Shown: in pieces, positions 1-6,006 of the stretch
Layout: every line of letters begins with the position of its first letter
Numbering within the stretch: the stretch's first letter is position 1
NCBI GenBank assembly: GCA_030623545.1
Contig: JAUXLW010000011.1
Location: forward strand, 1-15,282
Direction: 5' to 3'
DNA from: Acidimicrobiia bacterium
GTDB lineage: Bacteria > Actinomycetota > Acidimicrobiia > Spongiisociales > SHLN01
Length of the DNA: 15,282 bases
The notes under the pieces: generated by a model
The model's database searches: none
What the model saw: only the letters and a program-made list of their open reading frames with translations
What the model was told of the DNA's origin: nothing
Made by a program: the position numbers and the translations under genes

Positions 1-33
1 ATCCCGGAACGGCCTCAACCGCCGTCTCTCGAG

Positions 34-954
34 ATGCCAAGCTTCCGTCTTCAGGCCGACGAGTCGTTGGCCGAAGGCTTGCGCCGCGTGACCTTGGATC
101 AGCTGCGGTACGCCCGGCGGGCGCTCGAGCAATTGCCGGTCGATGCCGGCGTACACGAGGCCCGCAAGTCGGTCAAGCGGGTGCGGGCGGTGCTCCGCCT
201 GACGAGGAGTTACGTGGGTGATGGTGTCTACGGGCCTGACAACGCGAGATTGCGCGACGTGGGGCGAACGTTGGGCCCGGCCCGGGATGCGGCCGTGCTG
301 TTACAGACCTTTGATGCACTCATCGCGCAAAATGCTGCTGAGCCGGGCACCGGGGTGTTCGAGGATTTTCGCCACCACCTGGCGGACCGCCAGCGGACCC
401 TGGAGAACGAGATCGATGAGACGGTGAAACGGGAGGTGCTCGGGTTCCTCGACCAGTTCAGCAACGGGGTTGCCGACTGGGCGAGCGATCCGAACCGACC
501 AGCCATCCCCGACGATTTCGCTGCTATCGCCAAGGGCTTTCGTCGGATCTATCGGCAGGGCCGCAAGCGCATGAAGGACGCCCAGGTCAACCCGAGCACT
601 TCAGCCTTTCACCTGTGGCGTAAGCGGATCCGCTACCTGAGCTACCAGGTCCACGTGATTTCCGAATCATCGGCGTATCTGGCAGACGAATTGGCCCCCG
701 ACCTGGCCGAATTGGCGGTCGGTTTAGGAACCGAGCACGACCTGGCGGTCCTGTCTGAGATGGCGGGCGAGCAGCCCGACCTCATTCAGGACGAAGCCAG
801 TCGCCGGGACCTGTTGAAGCTTCTCGAACAGCACCGCCTGGACCTCCAGGCGGCGATGGGGCCAATCGGAAGGCGCATCTATCTGGAGGCTCCCCGGCAA
901 TTCGTGGACTCCCTCGGAGTCGGGTGGGAGAAGTGGAAACACCGGGCGGGCTGA
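34..954 (+). CDS. CHAD-domain protein
   Basis: This 306-residue protein has the two-half CHAD architecture (conserved histidine alpha-helical domain). The first half carries the His-Glu-Ala-Arg-Lys signature at residues 41-45, followed by a basic helix and the RLRDVGRTLGPARD-like segment near residues 72-86. The second half repeats the theme with His193 and Arg196/Lys197 in FHLWRKRIRYL and a LAELAVGLGTEHDLAVL segment. CHAD domains are known to bind inorganic polyphosphate and are often fused to, or beside, CYTH domains. No signal peptide or membrane segment is visible, so it is probably cytoplasmic. The start at 34 fits the usual CHAD N-terminus, but the frame is open to the window edge (positions 1-33 have no stop), so a longer protein is possible. 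No strong Shine-Dalgarno precedes it. The next gene downstream is CYTH-like, which supports a polyphosphate or triphosphate-related role. Confidence 0.88.
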   Translation: MPSFRLQADESLAEGLRRVTLDQLRYARRALEQLPVDAGVHEARKSVKRVRAVLRLTRSYVGDGVYGPDNARLRDVGRTLGPARDAAVLLQTFDALIAQNAAEPGTGVFEDFRHHLADRQRTLENEIDETVKREVLGFLDQFSNGVADWASDPNRPAIPDDFAAIAKGFRRIYRQGRKRMKDAQVNPSTSAFHLWRKRIRYLSYQVHVISESSAYLADELAPDLAELAVGLGTEHDLAVLSEMAGEQPDLIQDEASRRDLLKLLEQHRLDLQAAMGPIGRRIYLEAPRQFVDSLGVGWEKWKHRAG

Positions 955-973
955 TCGGTGGCTGCAGCCCCAA

Positions 974-1007
974 CTCACCGGGCGTGGGTCTTGGTTTGCC
1001 CGGTGAG
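974..1007. terminator. Perfect 10-bp inverted repeat after the CHAD gene
   Basis: CTCACCGGGC at 974-983 is the exact reverse complement of GCCCGGTGAG at 998-1007, with a 14-nt loop. It lies 20 nt after the CHAD stop codon. There is no following T-tract, so it may be a weak or factor-assisted terminator, an mRNA-stabilising hairpin, or an operator. Confidence 0.45.
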
Positions 1008-1038
1008 AAGCCGGCGGTCTAGTGCCCTGCGACTCGCA

Positions 1039-1044
1039 TAGAGT
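1039..1044 (+). promoter_or_regulatory. -10 element (TAGAGT) of a probable leaderless transcript
   Basis: TAGAGT ends 6 nt before the ATG at 1051, which would place the transcription start at the start codon. There is no Shine-Dalgarno in between and no convincing -35. The same geometry recurs at four other starts in the window. Confidence 0.45.
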
Positions 1045-1050
1045 CAGTCG

Positions 1051-1686
1051 ATGGCCGTTGTCACCGACACCGTCGAGGTGCGCTGGTTCATGACCGGCCC
1101 GCCGCCCAGGGTTGTTTCCGACTGGTTCTTGCACGCGCCGGTTCCGGCGATCACTGAGTCAAGAGCCGACCTGTATCTCGACCTGGCGGATCGCGATGAC
1201 ATGGGTGTGAAAGTACGGGCCGGCAACTTGCTCGAGCTGAAGTTCCGAACAGGAGTACATGCCGGGCTGGGACTAGCGGAAGGTTTCGACGGGCGGGTCG
1301 AGTCGTGGACCAAGTGGGGGTTCGCCCTGGACCCGGCGAAAACAGGAACGGGAGGGGGCGATCCCAGATGGATACAGGTCGAAAAGACGCGGCGAACGCG
1401 ACTCTATGAGGTTGCGCCTGACGGAGGCTCTTCCCACGCGGTGCCCTCGATGGAGCGGCCCGGTAAGAGCGGCTGTGCGGCCGAGCTCGTGGAGGTACGG
1501 GTCGGTGACCAAATCGCGTGGGGGATTGGCTTCGAGGCGTTCGGAACTGCCTCAGACCTTCGGCAGGTGCTCGTCGACGGCATAAACGGGTATGTGGCAG
1601 ATACCCCGCTTGGGAGCCTCGAGTTCGGGATCCGTGACTCACACAGCTATCCAGCCTTCCTGTCATTCTGGCCACCTCGGTGTTGA
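1051..1686 (+). CDS. CYTH/triphosphate-tunnel-like protein of unknown function
   Basis: This 211-residue protein has no obvious signal peptide or membrane helix. The beta-strand pattern resembles the CYTH fold. EVRWF at residues 9-13 sits where the N-terminal ExExK signature normally lies. A DLYLDL...MGVKVR...LLELKFR stretch follows (about 40-68), then WIQVEKTRRTRLYE (about 107-120), and a C-terminal AAELVEVRV...WGIGFEAFG (about 148-170) that resembles the acidic strands closing the tunnel. The first signature is degenerate (E-x-R, not ExExK), so classical adenylate-cyclase or thiamine-triphosphatase activity cannot be assumed. CYTH proteins act on triphosphates or polyphosphate and are commonly linked to CHAD domains, and the gene just upstream is CHAD. 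The fold assignment is an inference from motif layout. The ATG is chosen because a -10 element sits 6 nt before it. Confidence 0.6.
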   Translation: MAVVTDTVEVRWFMTGPPPRVVSDWFLHAPVPAITESRADLYLDLADRDDMGVKVRAGNLLELKFRTGVHAGLGLAEGFDGRVESWTKWGFALDPAKTGTGGGDPRWIQVEKTRRTRLYEVAPDGGSSHAVPSMERPGKSGCAAELVEVRVGDQIAWGIGFEAFGTASDLRQVLVDGINGYVADTPLGSLEFGIRDSHSYPAFLSFWPPRC

Positions 1687-1839
1687 TCCCTACCCATCGA
1701 CGCCAAATAGCACCTCTCAGGACCCCCGGATTGCTGGATGTGCGGGGTGGTTGGCATGATCGCGCGCCACTTCGCTTGCCTACTAGGAACTGTCCGGACT
1801 ACCGGATCCATGACACTAAATCTTGACCGATTCTCGTCG
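1687..1839. other. Noncoding gap between convergent units
   Basis: No convincing gene lies between the CYTH-like stop and the minus-strand 41-codon ORF. The stretch contains a small hairpin (TCCGG 1793-1797, CCGGA 1802-1806, 4-nt loop) that could help end transcription of either convergent unit. I see no RNA gene. Confidence 0.5.
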
Positions 1840-1965
1840 TCACCGAAGCGGAACGTGAACCGAGTCCTCCCCTGATGTGACGTGGCCTCTGATTTCGGTG
1901 GTTGCCACCACTGCCGCGTGGGCGGCCGTGCACCCGAGTGCTTTGGCGATCTCCTTAAGAGTCAT
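1840..1965 (-). CDS. 41-residue winged-helix-like ORF, possibly the detached DprA C-terminal domain
   Basis: This frame starts at an ATG that overlaps the end of dprA by 11 nt and encodes 41 residues. It begins MTLKEIAKALGC, a typical first half of a helix-turn-helix. A second helix (TAAHAAVVATTEIRG) and a two-strand wing-like end (GHVTSGEDSVHVPL) follow. Many DprA proteins end in just such a small winged-helix domain, and the dprA frame here stops right where one would be expected. The run of six G residues on the coding strand (plus-strand C6 at 1968-1973) lies at the junction. Removing one G joins both frames into a 334-residue DprA. GGGGAGGGGG just upstream could also act as a Shine-Dalgarno for separate translation. 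Three readings remain open: a separate coupled peptide, a programmed frameshift, or a sequencing or assembly indel. Confidence 0.5.
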   Translation of the reverse strand: MTLKEIAKALGCTAAHAAVVATTEIRGHVTSGEDSVHVPLR

Positions 1966-2845
1966 TGCCCCCCTCCCCGCTCACAGCAAGACCAGCATCG
2001 GCGGTCTTGGGAGGTAGGCCCAGCACGAATGTGAGGCTGGTGATGAAGTCATCCACATCGAGCACCGGATAGGCGCCATCGCGTATGAGCATGTTGCAGC
2101 CTCGCGATGTGGCTCGCTGAACGTCCCCCGGCACCGCCAGCACCGTGCGACCCTGTTCGAGCGCTCGGGCCGCCGTGATGAGAGCACCCCCCTTGACGCT
2201 GGCTTCCACGACGACTGTCACCCCGGCCAAACCGCTGATAATTCGATTGCGGGGCGGAAAACGCCACGGGGCGGGTGGCGTTCCGGGAGCGTATTCGCTG
2301 ACGAGAGCGCCACCATTCTCAACCAAACTGCTTGCGAGGTCACCGTGCTCAACAGGGTATGTGACGTCGACTCCGCAACCGAGAACGGCCACTCCAACTC
2401 CCCCACCCTCCAGACAACCGCGATGGGCCTCACCATCGATTCCACGAGCCAAACCCGAGACGACGACCCAACCTTGCTCGGCGGCGGCCCGGCCCAGTGT
2501 CCGGGCCAGCTTGCGGCCATATGAGGTGGCAGCACGGCTGCCAACGATGGCAACCCCGGGGGCGGCCGGAAGGTTCCCCCGCACATAGACCAGATCGGGG
2601 GCATCGGGCAATTCGGCCAGTGCTGCCGGCAGGTCTTCCTTTGCTATGACGGTCGCCCCGGCGTTCGCGGCCTCAGCTGTGGCGTCGACGCCCAGCCGAC
2701 CATGGATTCCGTCGCCGACTTTCACCCGCCCACCTTCGATGGCTCGCAACACCGCCTTCGCCCCATCCCACTCTGCGAGAAGAGCCTGGACCCTGGTGGG
2801 ATGCAACCCCAGAGAAGCGAGACGCAAACGGTCGTCGAGGCTCAC
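1955..2845 (-). CDS. dprA: DNA processing protein DprA (single-strand DNA-binding RecA loader)
   Basis: DprA protects incoming single-stranded DNA in natural transformation and loads RecA onto it, acting in the cytoplasm. The Rossmann-like core is clear: GSRAATSYG at about 102-110, SGLARGID at 130-137, a GCGVDVTYP segment near 156-164, FPPRNRIISG at 196-205, KGGALITA at 218-225 and the AVPGD turn near 237-241. The start is taken as GTG at 2845. It overlaps the comM stop in GTGA and has GGGAGG five bases upstream; a longer reading frame from 2950 would run deep into comM. This gives 296 residues. The protein stops after a short linker without the C-terminal winged helix found in many homologues; that domain may lie in the overlapping frame at 1840-1965. 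The GTGA overlap suggests translational coupling with comM. Confidence 0.9.
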   Translation of the reverse strand: MSLDDRLRLASLGLHPTRVQALLAEWDGAKAVLRAIEGGRVKVGDGIHGRLGVDATAEAANAGATVIAKEDLPAALAELPDAPDLVYVRGNLPAAPGVAIVGSRAATSYGRKLARTLGRAAAEQGWVVVSGLARGIDGEAHRGCLEGGGVGVAVLGCGVDVTYPVEHGDLASSLVENGGALVSEYAPGTPPAPWRFPPRNRIISGLAGVTVVVEASVKGGALITAARALEQGRTVLAVPGDVQRATSRGCNMLIRDGAYPVLDVDDFITSLTFVLGLPPKTADAGLAVSGEGGNDS

Positions 2846-4317
2846 AGGTCCTCCCGGTAGGCAAGAGCCTCGGTGACGTGCTCTCCACCGATGTCGGTGC
2901 TGCTCTCGAGATCCGCCAAAGTGCGGGCAACCCGCCGAACGCGGTCCCAACCCCGGGCGGTCAATCGCATCTTCTCGACCGCTGCCGACAAGAGTGCCTC
3001 GGCCCCCGACGTGTAACCCTGTTCATCGAGCTGAGGGCGGGTGAGTGAGCGATTCAACACGCCGCGATGCAACTGGCGGTCTCGAGCAAGGACGACTCGC
3101 CGACGTACCGCCCCCGAACCTTCCCCGGGCGGAGCGGTGATGGCCGCCACCGACAGGCGCTCAACGCGGACCCGCAGGTCGAACCGATCGAGGAATGGGC
3201 CCGAAAACCGAGCCCGGTACCGGGCCTTCGCGGCAGCAGTGCAATCACACCCCACCAGGTTGTCGCCCTGGAACGCGCACGGGCATGGATTGGTGGCGGC
3301 CACCAGTTGGAATTGACTGGGGAAGAGCACTGAATGGCCCCGGCGCGAGATTGTGACCGAACCGTCCTCCAGCGGCTGGCGCAAGGCATCGAGCAAGCGC
3401 ACCGGCGCCTCCCCCAGCTCATCCAGAAATAGCACACCTTTGTGGGCCAGAGTGACCTCACCCGGCGAAGGGACGCCGGACCCCCCGCCGACCATGGCCG
3501 CCACCGTTGCCGTGTGATGCGGCTGCCGAAATGGGGGGGCGGTGGTTCGGCCCCGAATTCGGCCGGCCGCGGCCCACACCAGGGCTACGTCGAGAGCCTC
3601 ATCGGGCTGGAGCTCGGGCAAGATCCCGGGCAGACAGCCGGCCAACATGGTCTTACCGGCACCCGGTGGCCCCATCATGAGCAAATGGTGCCCGCCGGCG
3701 GCCGCCACCTCGAGAGCCCTTCGAGCCGTCTGTTGACCGCGAACATCGGCCAGGTCGGGAAGAAGCCGATCGTCAACAGGCGGGGACGGCGCCTCCATGG
3801 TGCCGGGGCTGTTGCCAAGGGCCACATCTGTGGCTTCGAGCAAAGAGGACACGCCGCGAATGTCGCTGCCCTCGATGCCCCAGGCTTCGGTTGCAGAGCC
3901 CGGTGCCAGCAAACAGGGCAGGCCGAGCTCGCGGGCCACCAGCGCTGCGCCGAGGCCTCCTCGCACCGGCCGAACGCTTCCGTCCAGGGCGAGCTCCCCC
4001 AGCGCGACAACGCCGGCTGCGTCGGCAGACACAATCCCCGTCGCGATCAGAACTCCGAGCGCAATCGGCAAGTCGTACGCCGAGCCGGCCTTGGGAAGGT
4101 CCGCCGGGGCCAGGTTGACGGTGACTCGTTGAGAGGGAACCCTGAAACCCGCCGAAGCAATCGCGGCGACTACTCGCTCGCGGGCTTCTCTTACTGCCGC
4201 GTCCGGTAGGCCCACGATCGAGAAGATTCGTCGCTCTCCCCGGGTGGCGTGCACCTCGACTCGAACCGGCCTGGGCTCCACCCCGACGAGGGCGGTTGAA
4301 CTGATTGATGCGAACAT
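2842..4317 (-). CDS. comM: YifB/ComM family magnesium-chelatase-like AAA+ ATPase
   Basis: ComM is a hexameric AAA+ helicase that extends heteroduplex DNA during natural transformation. The protein has 491 residues from the ATG at 4317. An N-terminal Lon-protease-like fold (about 1-165, ending near the SSLLEATD stretch) precedes the ATPase core. Walker A GPPGAGKT lies at 216-223, Walker B VLFLDE at 295-300, and a sensor-type Asn at 343 in AATNPCPC. Four cysteines (345, 347, 357, 359) form the C-x-C...C-x-C cluster typical of this family, and the conserved YRARFSGPFLDRFDL segment follows. The ATG at 4317 gives the family-typical MFASISSTAL beginning; an upstream in-frame start at 4350 would add 11 atypical residues. 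TACGGT ends 6 nt before this ATG, which fits a leaderless start. It is followed by dprA with a 4-nt overlap, a well-known competence pairing. Confidence 0.94.
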   Translation of the reverse strand: MFASISSTALVGVEPRPVRVEVHATRGERRIFSIVGLPDAAVREARERVVAAIASAGFRVPSQRVTVNLAPADLPKAGSAYDLPIALGVLIATGIVSADAAGVVALGELALDGSVRPVRGGLGAALVARELGLPCLLAPGSATEAWGIEGSDIRGVSSLLEATDVALGNSPGTMEAPSPPVDDRLLPDLADVRGQQTARRALEVAAAGGHHLLMMGPPGAGKTMLAGCLPGILPELQPDEALDVALVWAAAGRIRGRTTAPPFRQPHHTATVAAMVGGGSGVPSPGEVTLAHKGVLFLDELGEAPVRLLDALRQPLEDGSVTISRRGHSVLFPSQFQLVAATNPCPCAFQGDNLVGCDCTAAAKARYRARFSGPFLDRFDLRVRVERLSVAAITAPPGEGSGAVRRRVVLARDRQLHRGVLNRSLTRPQLDEQGYTSGAEALLSAAVEKMRLTARGWDRVRRVARTLADLESSTDIGGEHVTEALAYREDL

Positions 4318-4323
4318 ACACTC

Positions 4324-4329
4324 ACCGTA
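4324..4329 (-). promoter_or_regulatory. -10 element (TACGGT) upstream of comM
   Basis: On the minus strand TACGGT ends 6 nt before the comM ATG at 4317. The only purine-rich sequence (GGTGAG) starts inside this element and ends three bases from the ATG, too close for good Shine-Dalgarno pairing. It lies back to back with the promoter at 4381-4386. Confidence 0.4.
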
Positions 4330-4380
4330 TCTGCAGCGCGCGACACACACTTTCTGTGGTTAAGTCCCACCCTGGGCGGT

Positions 4381-4386
4381 TATACT
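4381..4386 (+). promoter_or_regulatory. -10 element (TATACT) of a probable leaderless transcript
   Basis: TATACT is close to the TATAAT consensus and ends 7 nt before the ATG at 4394. No Shine-Dalgarno lies between them. A -35 is not clear (GTGGTT or GGTTAA at 4356-4363 are weak candidates). This is the best promoter match in the window. Confidence 0.6.
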
Positions 4387-4393
4387 TTCATCG

Positions 4394-4966
4394 ATGCCAC
4401 GGCCAGCGACCATTGCGTGCCGGCGCTGCAACGAACAGGTGACCGTGCGGGAGAGGGGACCCGTGCCCACCTACTGTGCGGGGTGCCGAAGCCAACCCAA
4501 ACGCGACGGTGAACCGCGCCCAGTCTCGATTGCCTGTCGTAACTGCGGAGCCCAGGTCGAGGTCAAATCACGCGGCCCGCTGCCAAAACAGTGCCGGGGA
4601 AAATGCCAACCGGGGGCCAAACAACTCCCCGACCGGATCCGCCATCATGACCACCGCAAAACAGAGTCTCTCGCGCCGCGGTCGGCCCGACCATCCCGAG
4701 CCGGGATCAAGCGACGACCACAACCCGCTGAGCGCCAGACCGCCGGACCGGCCGGCTTCGCAAACGAGGTGCAAATAACCCGGCTGGATTCAGCCACAGG
4801 AGCTCAACGCATGCCCACGCCCAACCACAGGCTTCACGTGCGACTGAGCCGAATTCGCCACGCCCTTTCGATCGGATTGTGGCTCTTGGCCGTGCTGGCA
4901 ATGGTTCTCATCTTCGTGCTCGGCAGCCAACCGGCGCCGCCGGAGCTGGAGACCTTCACTCCCTAG
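4394..4966 (+). CDS. Tandem zinc-ribbon protein with a C-terminal membrane anchor
   Basis: This 190-residue protein is not a family I recognise. Two copies of a zinc-ribbon-like unit are visible with a period of about 39 residues. Copy one has Cys9-x2-Cys12 and Cys28-x2-Cys31; copy two has Cys48-x2-Cys51 and Cys67-x3-Cys71. Each contains a similar V-x-V-x-x-RGP-x-P segment between its cysteine pairs. A long basic, proline-rich and probably disordered region (about 72-150) follows. One hydrophobic helix (about 157-177) and a 13-residue tail complete the protein. The arrangement suggests a C-terminally anchored protein with its zinc ribbons in the cytoplasm. In copy two the last pair is C-x3-C, so metal binding there may be altered. 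The gene is divergent from comM with a strong -10 at its start codon. Function is unknown; protein or RNA binding by the ribbons would be a guess. Confidence 0.7.
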   Translation: MPRPATIACRRCNEQVTVRERGPVPTYCAGCRSQPKRDGEPRPVSIACRNCGAQVEVKSRGPLPKQCRGKCQPGAKQLPDRIRHHDHRKTESLAPRSARPSRAGIKRRPQPAERQTAGPAGFANEVQITRLDSATGAQRMPTPNHRLHVRLSRIRHALSIGLWLLAVLAMVLIFVLGSQPAPPELETFTP

Positions 4967-4997
4967 CCCGTTATGCCGGGCCGGCGGGCCCGCTACC

Positions 4998-5003
4998 TAG
5001 CAT
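4998..5003 (+). promoter_or_regulatory. -10 element (TAGCAT) before the small membrane peptide gene
   Basis: TAGCAT ends 6 nt before the ATG at 5010, the same spacing as at 1039 and 4324. A short GC hairpin (CGGGC 4977-4981, GCCCG 4988-4992) separates it from the previous stop codon, so this peptide may have its own transcript. Confidence 0.4.
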
Positions 5004-5009
5004 TGAGCC

Positions 5010-5120
5010 ATGGGTTTCAATCCCTTTCGCCCCCAGCGCCGAGGACTCGCCGACATCGTGATGGTTGTCGGCGCAACCGTGATTACAGCAGCAGTGGTCG
5101 TGTGGGCACTCTTGGCGTAG
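5010..5120 (+). CDS. 36-residue single-pass membrane peptide
   Basis: The ORF encodes 36 residues. It starts MGFNPFRPQRRG, a polar and basic N-terminus, followed by a hydrophobic helix from about residue 15 to 35 (DIVMVVGATVITAAVVVWALLA). The positive-inside rule predicts a cytoplasmic N-terminus with a single membrane span. A -10 element ends 6 nt before its ATG. Its stop codon overlaps the proposed start of the next gene by 19 nt, which would couple the two. I believe similar very short proteins occur in actinomycetes, but I cannot confirm homology here. The function is unknown. Support comes from the coherent membrane-peptide composition, the promoter position and the compact context. Confidence 0.6.
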   Translation: MGFNPFRPQRRGLADIVMVVGATVITAAVVVWALLA

Positions 5121-5296
5121 AAATCGTCGCGCTCGTCCAGCCGTACGCGGCTCGCAAGAGTTACGAGTGCCCTGGTTGTTCCGGGATCATCGCCCCGGGA
5201 GAGGGCCACCTGGTGGTGGTGCCCGAGTACGAACCGGACCTGAGACGACATTGGCACCGGGGCTGCTGGTTCAAGGAGAGACGCCGTCGAGCATGA
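5102..5296 (+). CDS. Small Cys/His zinc-site protein
   Basis: The conserved-looking part runs from about PYAARKSYECPGC to the end. Taking the GTG at 5102 as start gives 64 residues. Cys23-x2-Cys26, His50/His52 and Cys55 (C-x2-C...H-x-H-x2-C) form a plausible single zinc site, close to a C2HC finger, and the C-terminus is strongly basic (KERRRR). The same frame is open back to an ATG at 4973, but that N-terminal part is arginine-rich, unlike a folded protein, and overlaps the membrane-peptide gene entirely, so I reject it. The GTG has no good Shine-Dalgarno, so the start is uncertain. I recall small actinobacterial proteins of this type, often loosely labelled ATP/GTP-binding; no nucleotide-binding motif is visible. 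It ends exactly where convergent yraN ends, the two stops forming TGATCA. Confidence 0.68.
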   Translation: MGTLGVEIVALVQPYAARKSYECPGCSGIIAPGEGHLVVVPEYEPDLRRHWHRGCWFKERRRRA

Positions 5297-5713
5297 TCAA
5301 CTCACCTCCGGCAGCCAGCGCACCTCGGCCCCGTGAGCATCGAATCGCACTGCGATCAAGTCAACCCTTGAAACCCCGCCCAGCCGACGAGCCGCCTCCC
5401 ACACTCGATTCGCTTTCTCCTCGGAAAATGCTTCCCGGGGCTCGGATCCAACCCGGGTCTTGACCTCGACCGCCACGCGCTTGGATCCGAACCTGACCAA
5501 CAGATCGATCTCTCCGCGGCCAACCCGAACATTGCGGCCAAGCACGGACGCTCCCCGGGCCATGAGAAACTGCGCTGCCACCTGCTCACCGAGCCGGGCA
5601 AGGCGCTGATTGGCTAGAGCGCGGTCCCGGGCTCCAACTCTTCGATGTTGACGTCGCGAAAGCTCATGACTCGCACCTTCTGCAGGAAACGAGCCGGTCG
5701 ATACATGTCCCAT
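5297..5713 (-). CDS. yraN: YraN/UPF0102 family putative nuclease-fold protein
   Basis: This is a member of UPF0102, a small PD-(D/E)XK-type nuclease-like family whose cellular role is unsettled. The expected motifs appear in order (numbered from the 5713 ATG): LGE at 41-43, GRGEIDLLVR at 65-74 and VEVKTR at 82-87, which together would form the metal-binding active site. The C-terminal VDLIAVRFD segment is also typical. The start is a problem. The family normally begins just before the LGE motif, but no ATG, GTG or TTG occurs in frame between codon 1 at 5713 and a GTG at 5581, which would delete the conserved Gly-Glu. Using 5713 makes the gene overlap the upstream DUF2469 gene by 100 nt. A rare start codon near 5620 after termination of DUF2469 is the alternative. 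Confidence 0.85.
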   Translation of the reverse strand: MGHVSTGSFPAEGASHELSRRQHRRVGARDRALANQRLARLGEQVAAQFLMARGASVLGRNVRVGRGEIDLLVRFGSKRVAVEVKTRVGSEPREAFSEEKANRVWEAARRLGGVSRVDLIAVRFDAHGAEVRWLPEVS

Positions 5714-5910
5714 ACCCAGGCATCCTCGAGTTCGATCTCGAAATAGACGGCATCGCCCACCTGGCGGGTGCTGAGGTCGACCTTGTTGGCAAGGTAGAAA
5801 CGACGCTCGGTCTCAACGACGTACTTGAACATCGACAGGACGTCTCGATACTCCTTGTAGATCTGGAGCTCGACTTCGGTCTCGTATCTCTCGAGATCTT
5901 CTTCGTTCAC
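5614..5910 (-). CDS. DUF2469 family protein
   Basis: The 98-residue protein matches the actinobacterial DUF2469 pattern: an acidic N-terminus (MNEEDLERYETEVELQIYKE), then YVVETERRFYLANKVDL, a middle DAVYFEIELEDAWVWDMYRPARF and the ending VRVMSFRDVNIEEL. The family is conserved between lepB and yraN in actinobacteria and has no established biochemical role that I know of. The start is GTG at 5910, supported by AGGAG seven bases upstream. There is no signal peptide or membrane segment. It ends inside the reading frame assigned to yraN, so the two are likely translationally linked. No alternative annotation fits better. Confidence 0.9.
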   Translation of the reverse strand: MNEEDLERYETEVELQIYKEYRDVLSMFKYVVETERRFYLANKVDLSTRQVGDAVYFEIELEDAWVWDMYRPARFLQKVRVMSFRDVNIEELEPGTAL

Positions 5911-6006
5911 CGGGACGCTCCTGTAGCTGCCTCTGCAACGTTAGACACTTGCACCATCAACGGCGGGTAGATCATGGATATCAGGGAGGTGTGACACATA
6001 GCCTCG

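Noticed and set aside
1738..1875. A 45-codon plus-strand ORF beginning MCGVVGMIA, like the start of class II glutamine amidotransferases (PurF, GlmS, AsnB)
   Set aside because: The likeness covers only about nine residues and the rest does not follow any amidotransferase. It could be a coincidence or a tiny relic; it also overlaps the minus-strand winged-helix-like ORF.
3442..4209. A 255-codon plus-strand ORF opposite comM
   Set aside because: It lies entirely antisense to the Walker motifs and N-terminal domain of ComM, has no recognisable domain and no start signals.
4476..4778. A 100-codon plus-strand ORF in another frame of the tandem zinc-ribbon gene
   Set aside because: It has no promoter or Shine-Dalgarno and no domain, whereas the main frame shows two paired-cysteine ribbons and a membrane helix.
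4973..5101. An upstream extension of the Cys/His zinc protein from the ATG at 4973
   Set aside because: The added 43 residues are arginine-rich and overlap the better supported 36-residue membrane peptide completely.
5294..5299. Stop codons of convergent genes forming the palindrome TGATCA
   Set aside because: It is a neat abutment, but TGATCA arises automatically when two TGA stops meet head to head. No regulatory meaning can be claimed.
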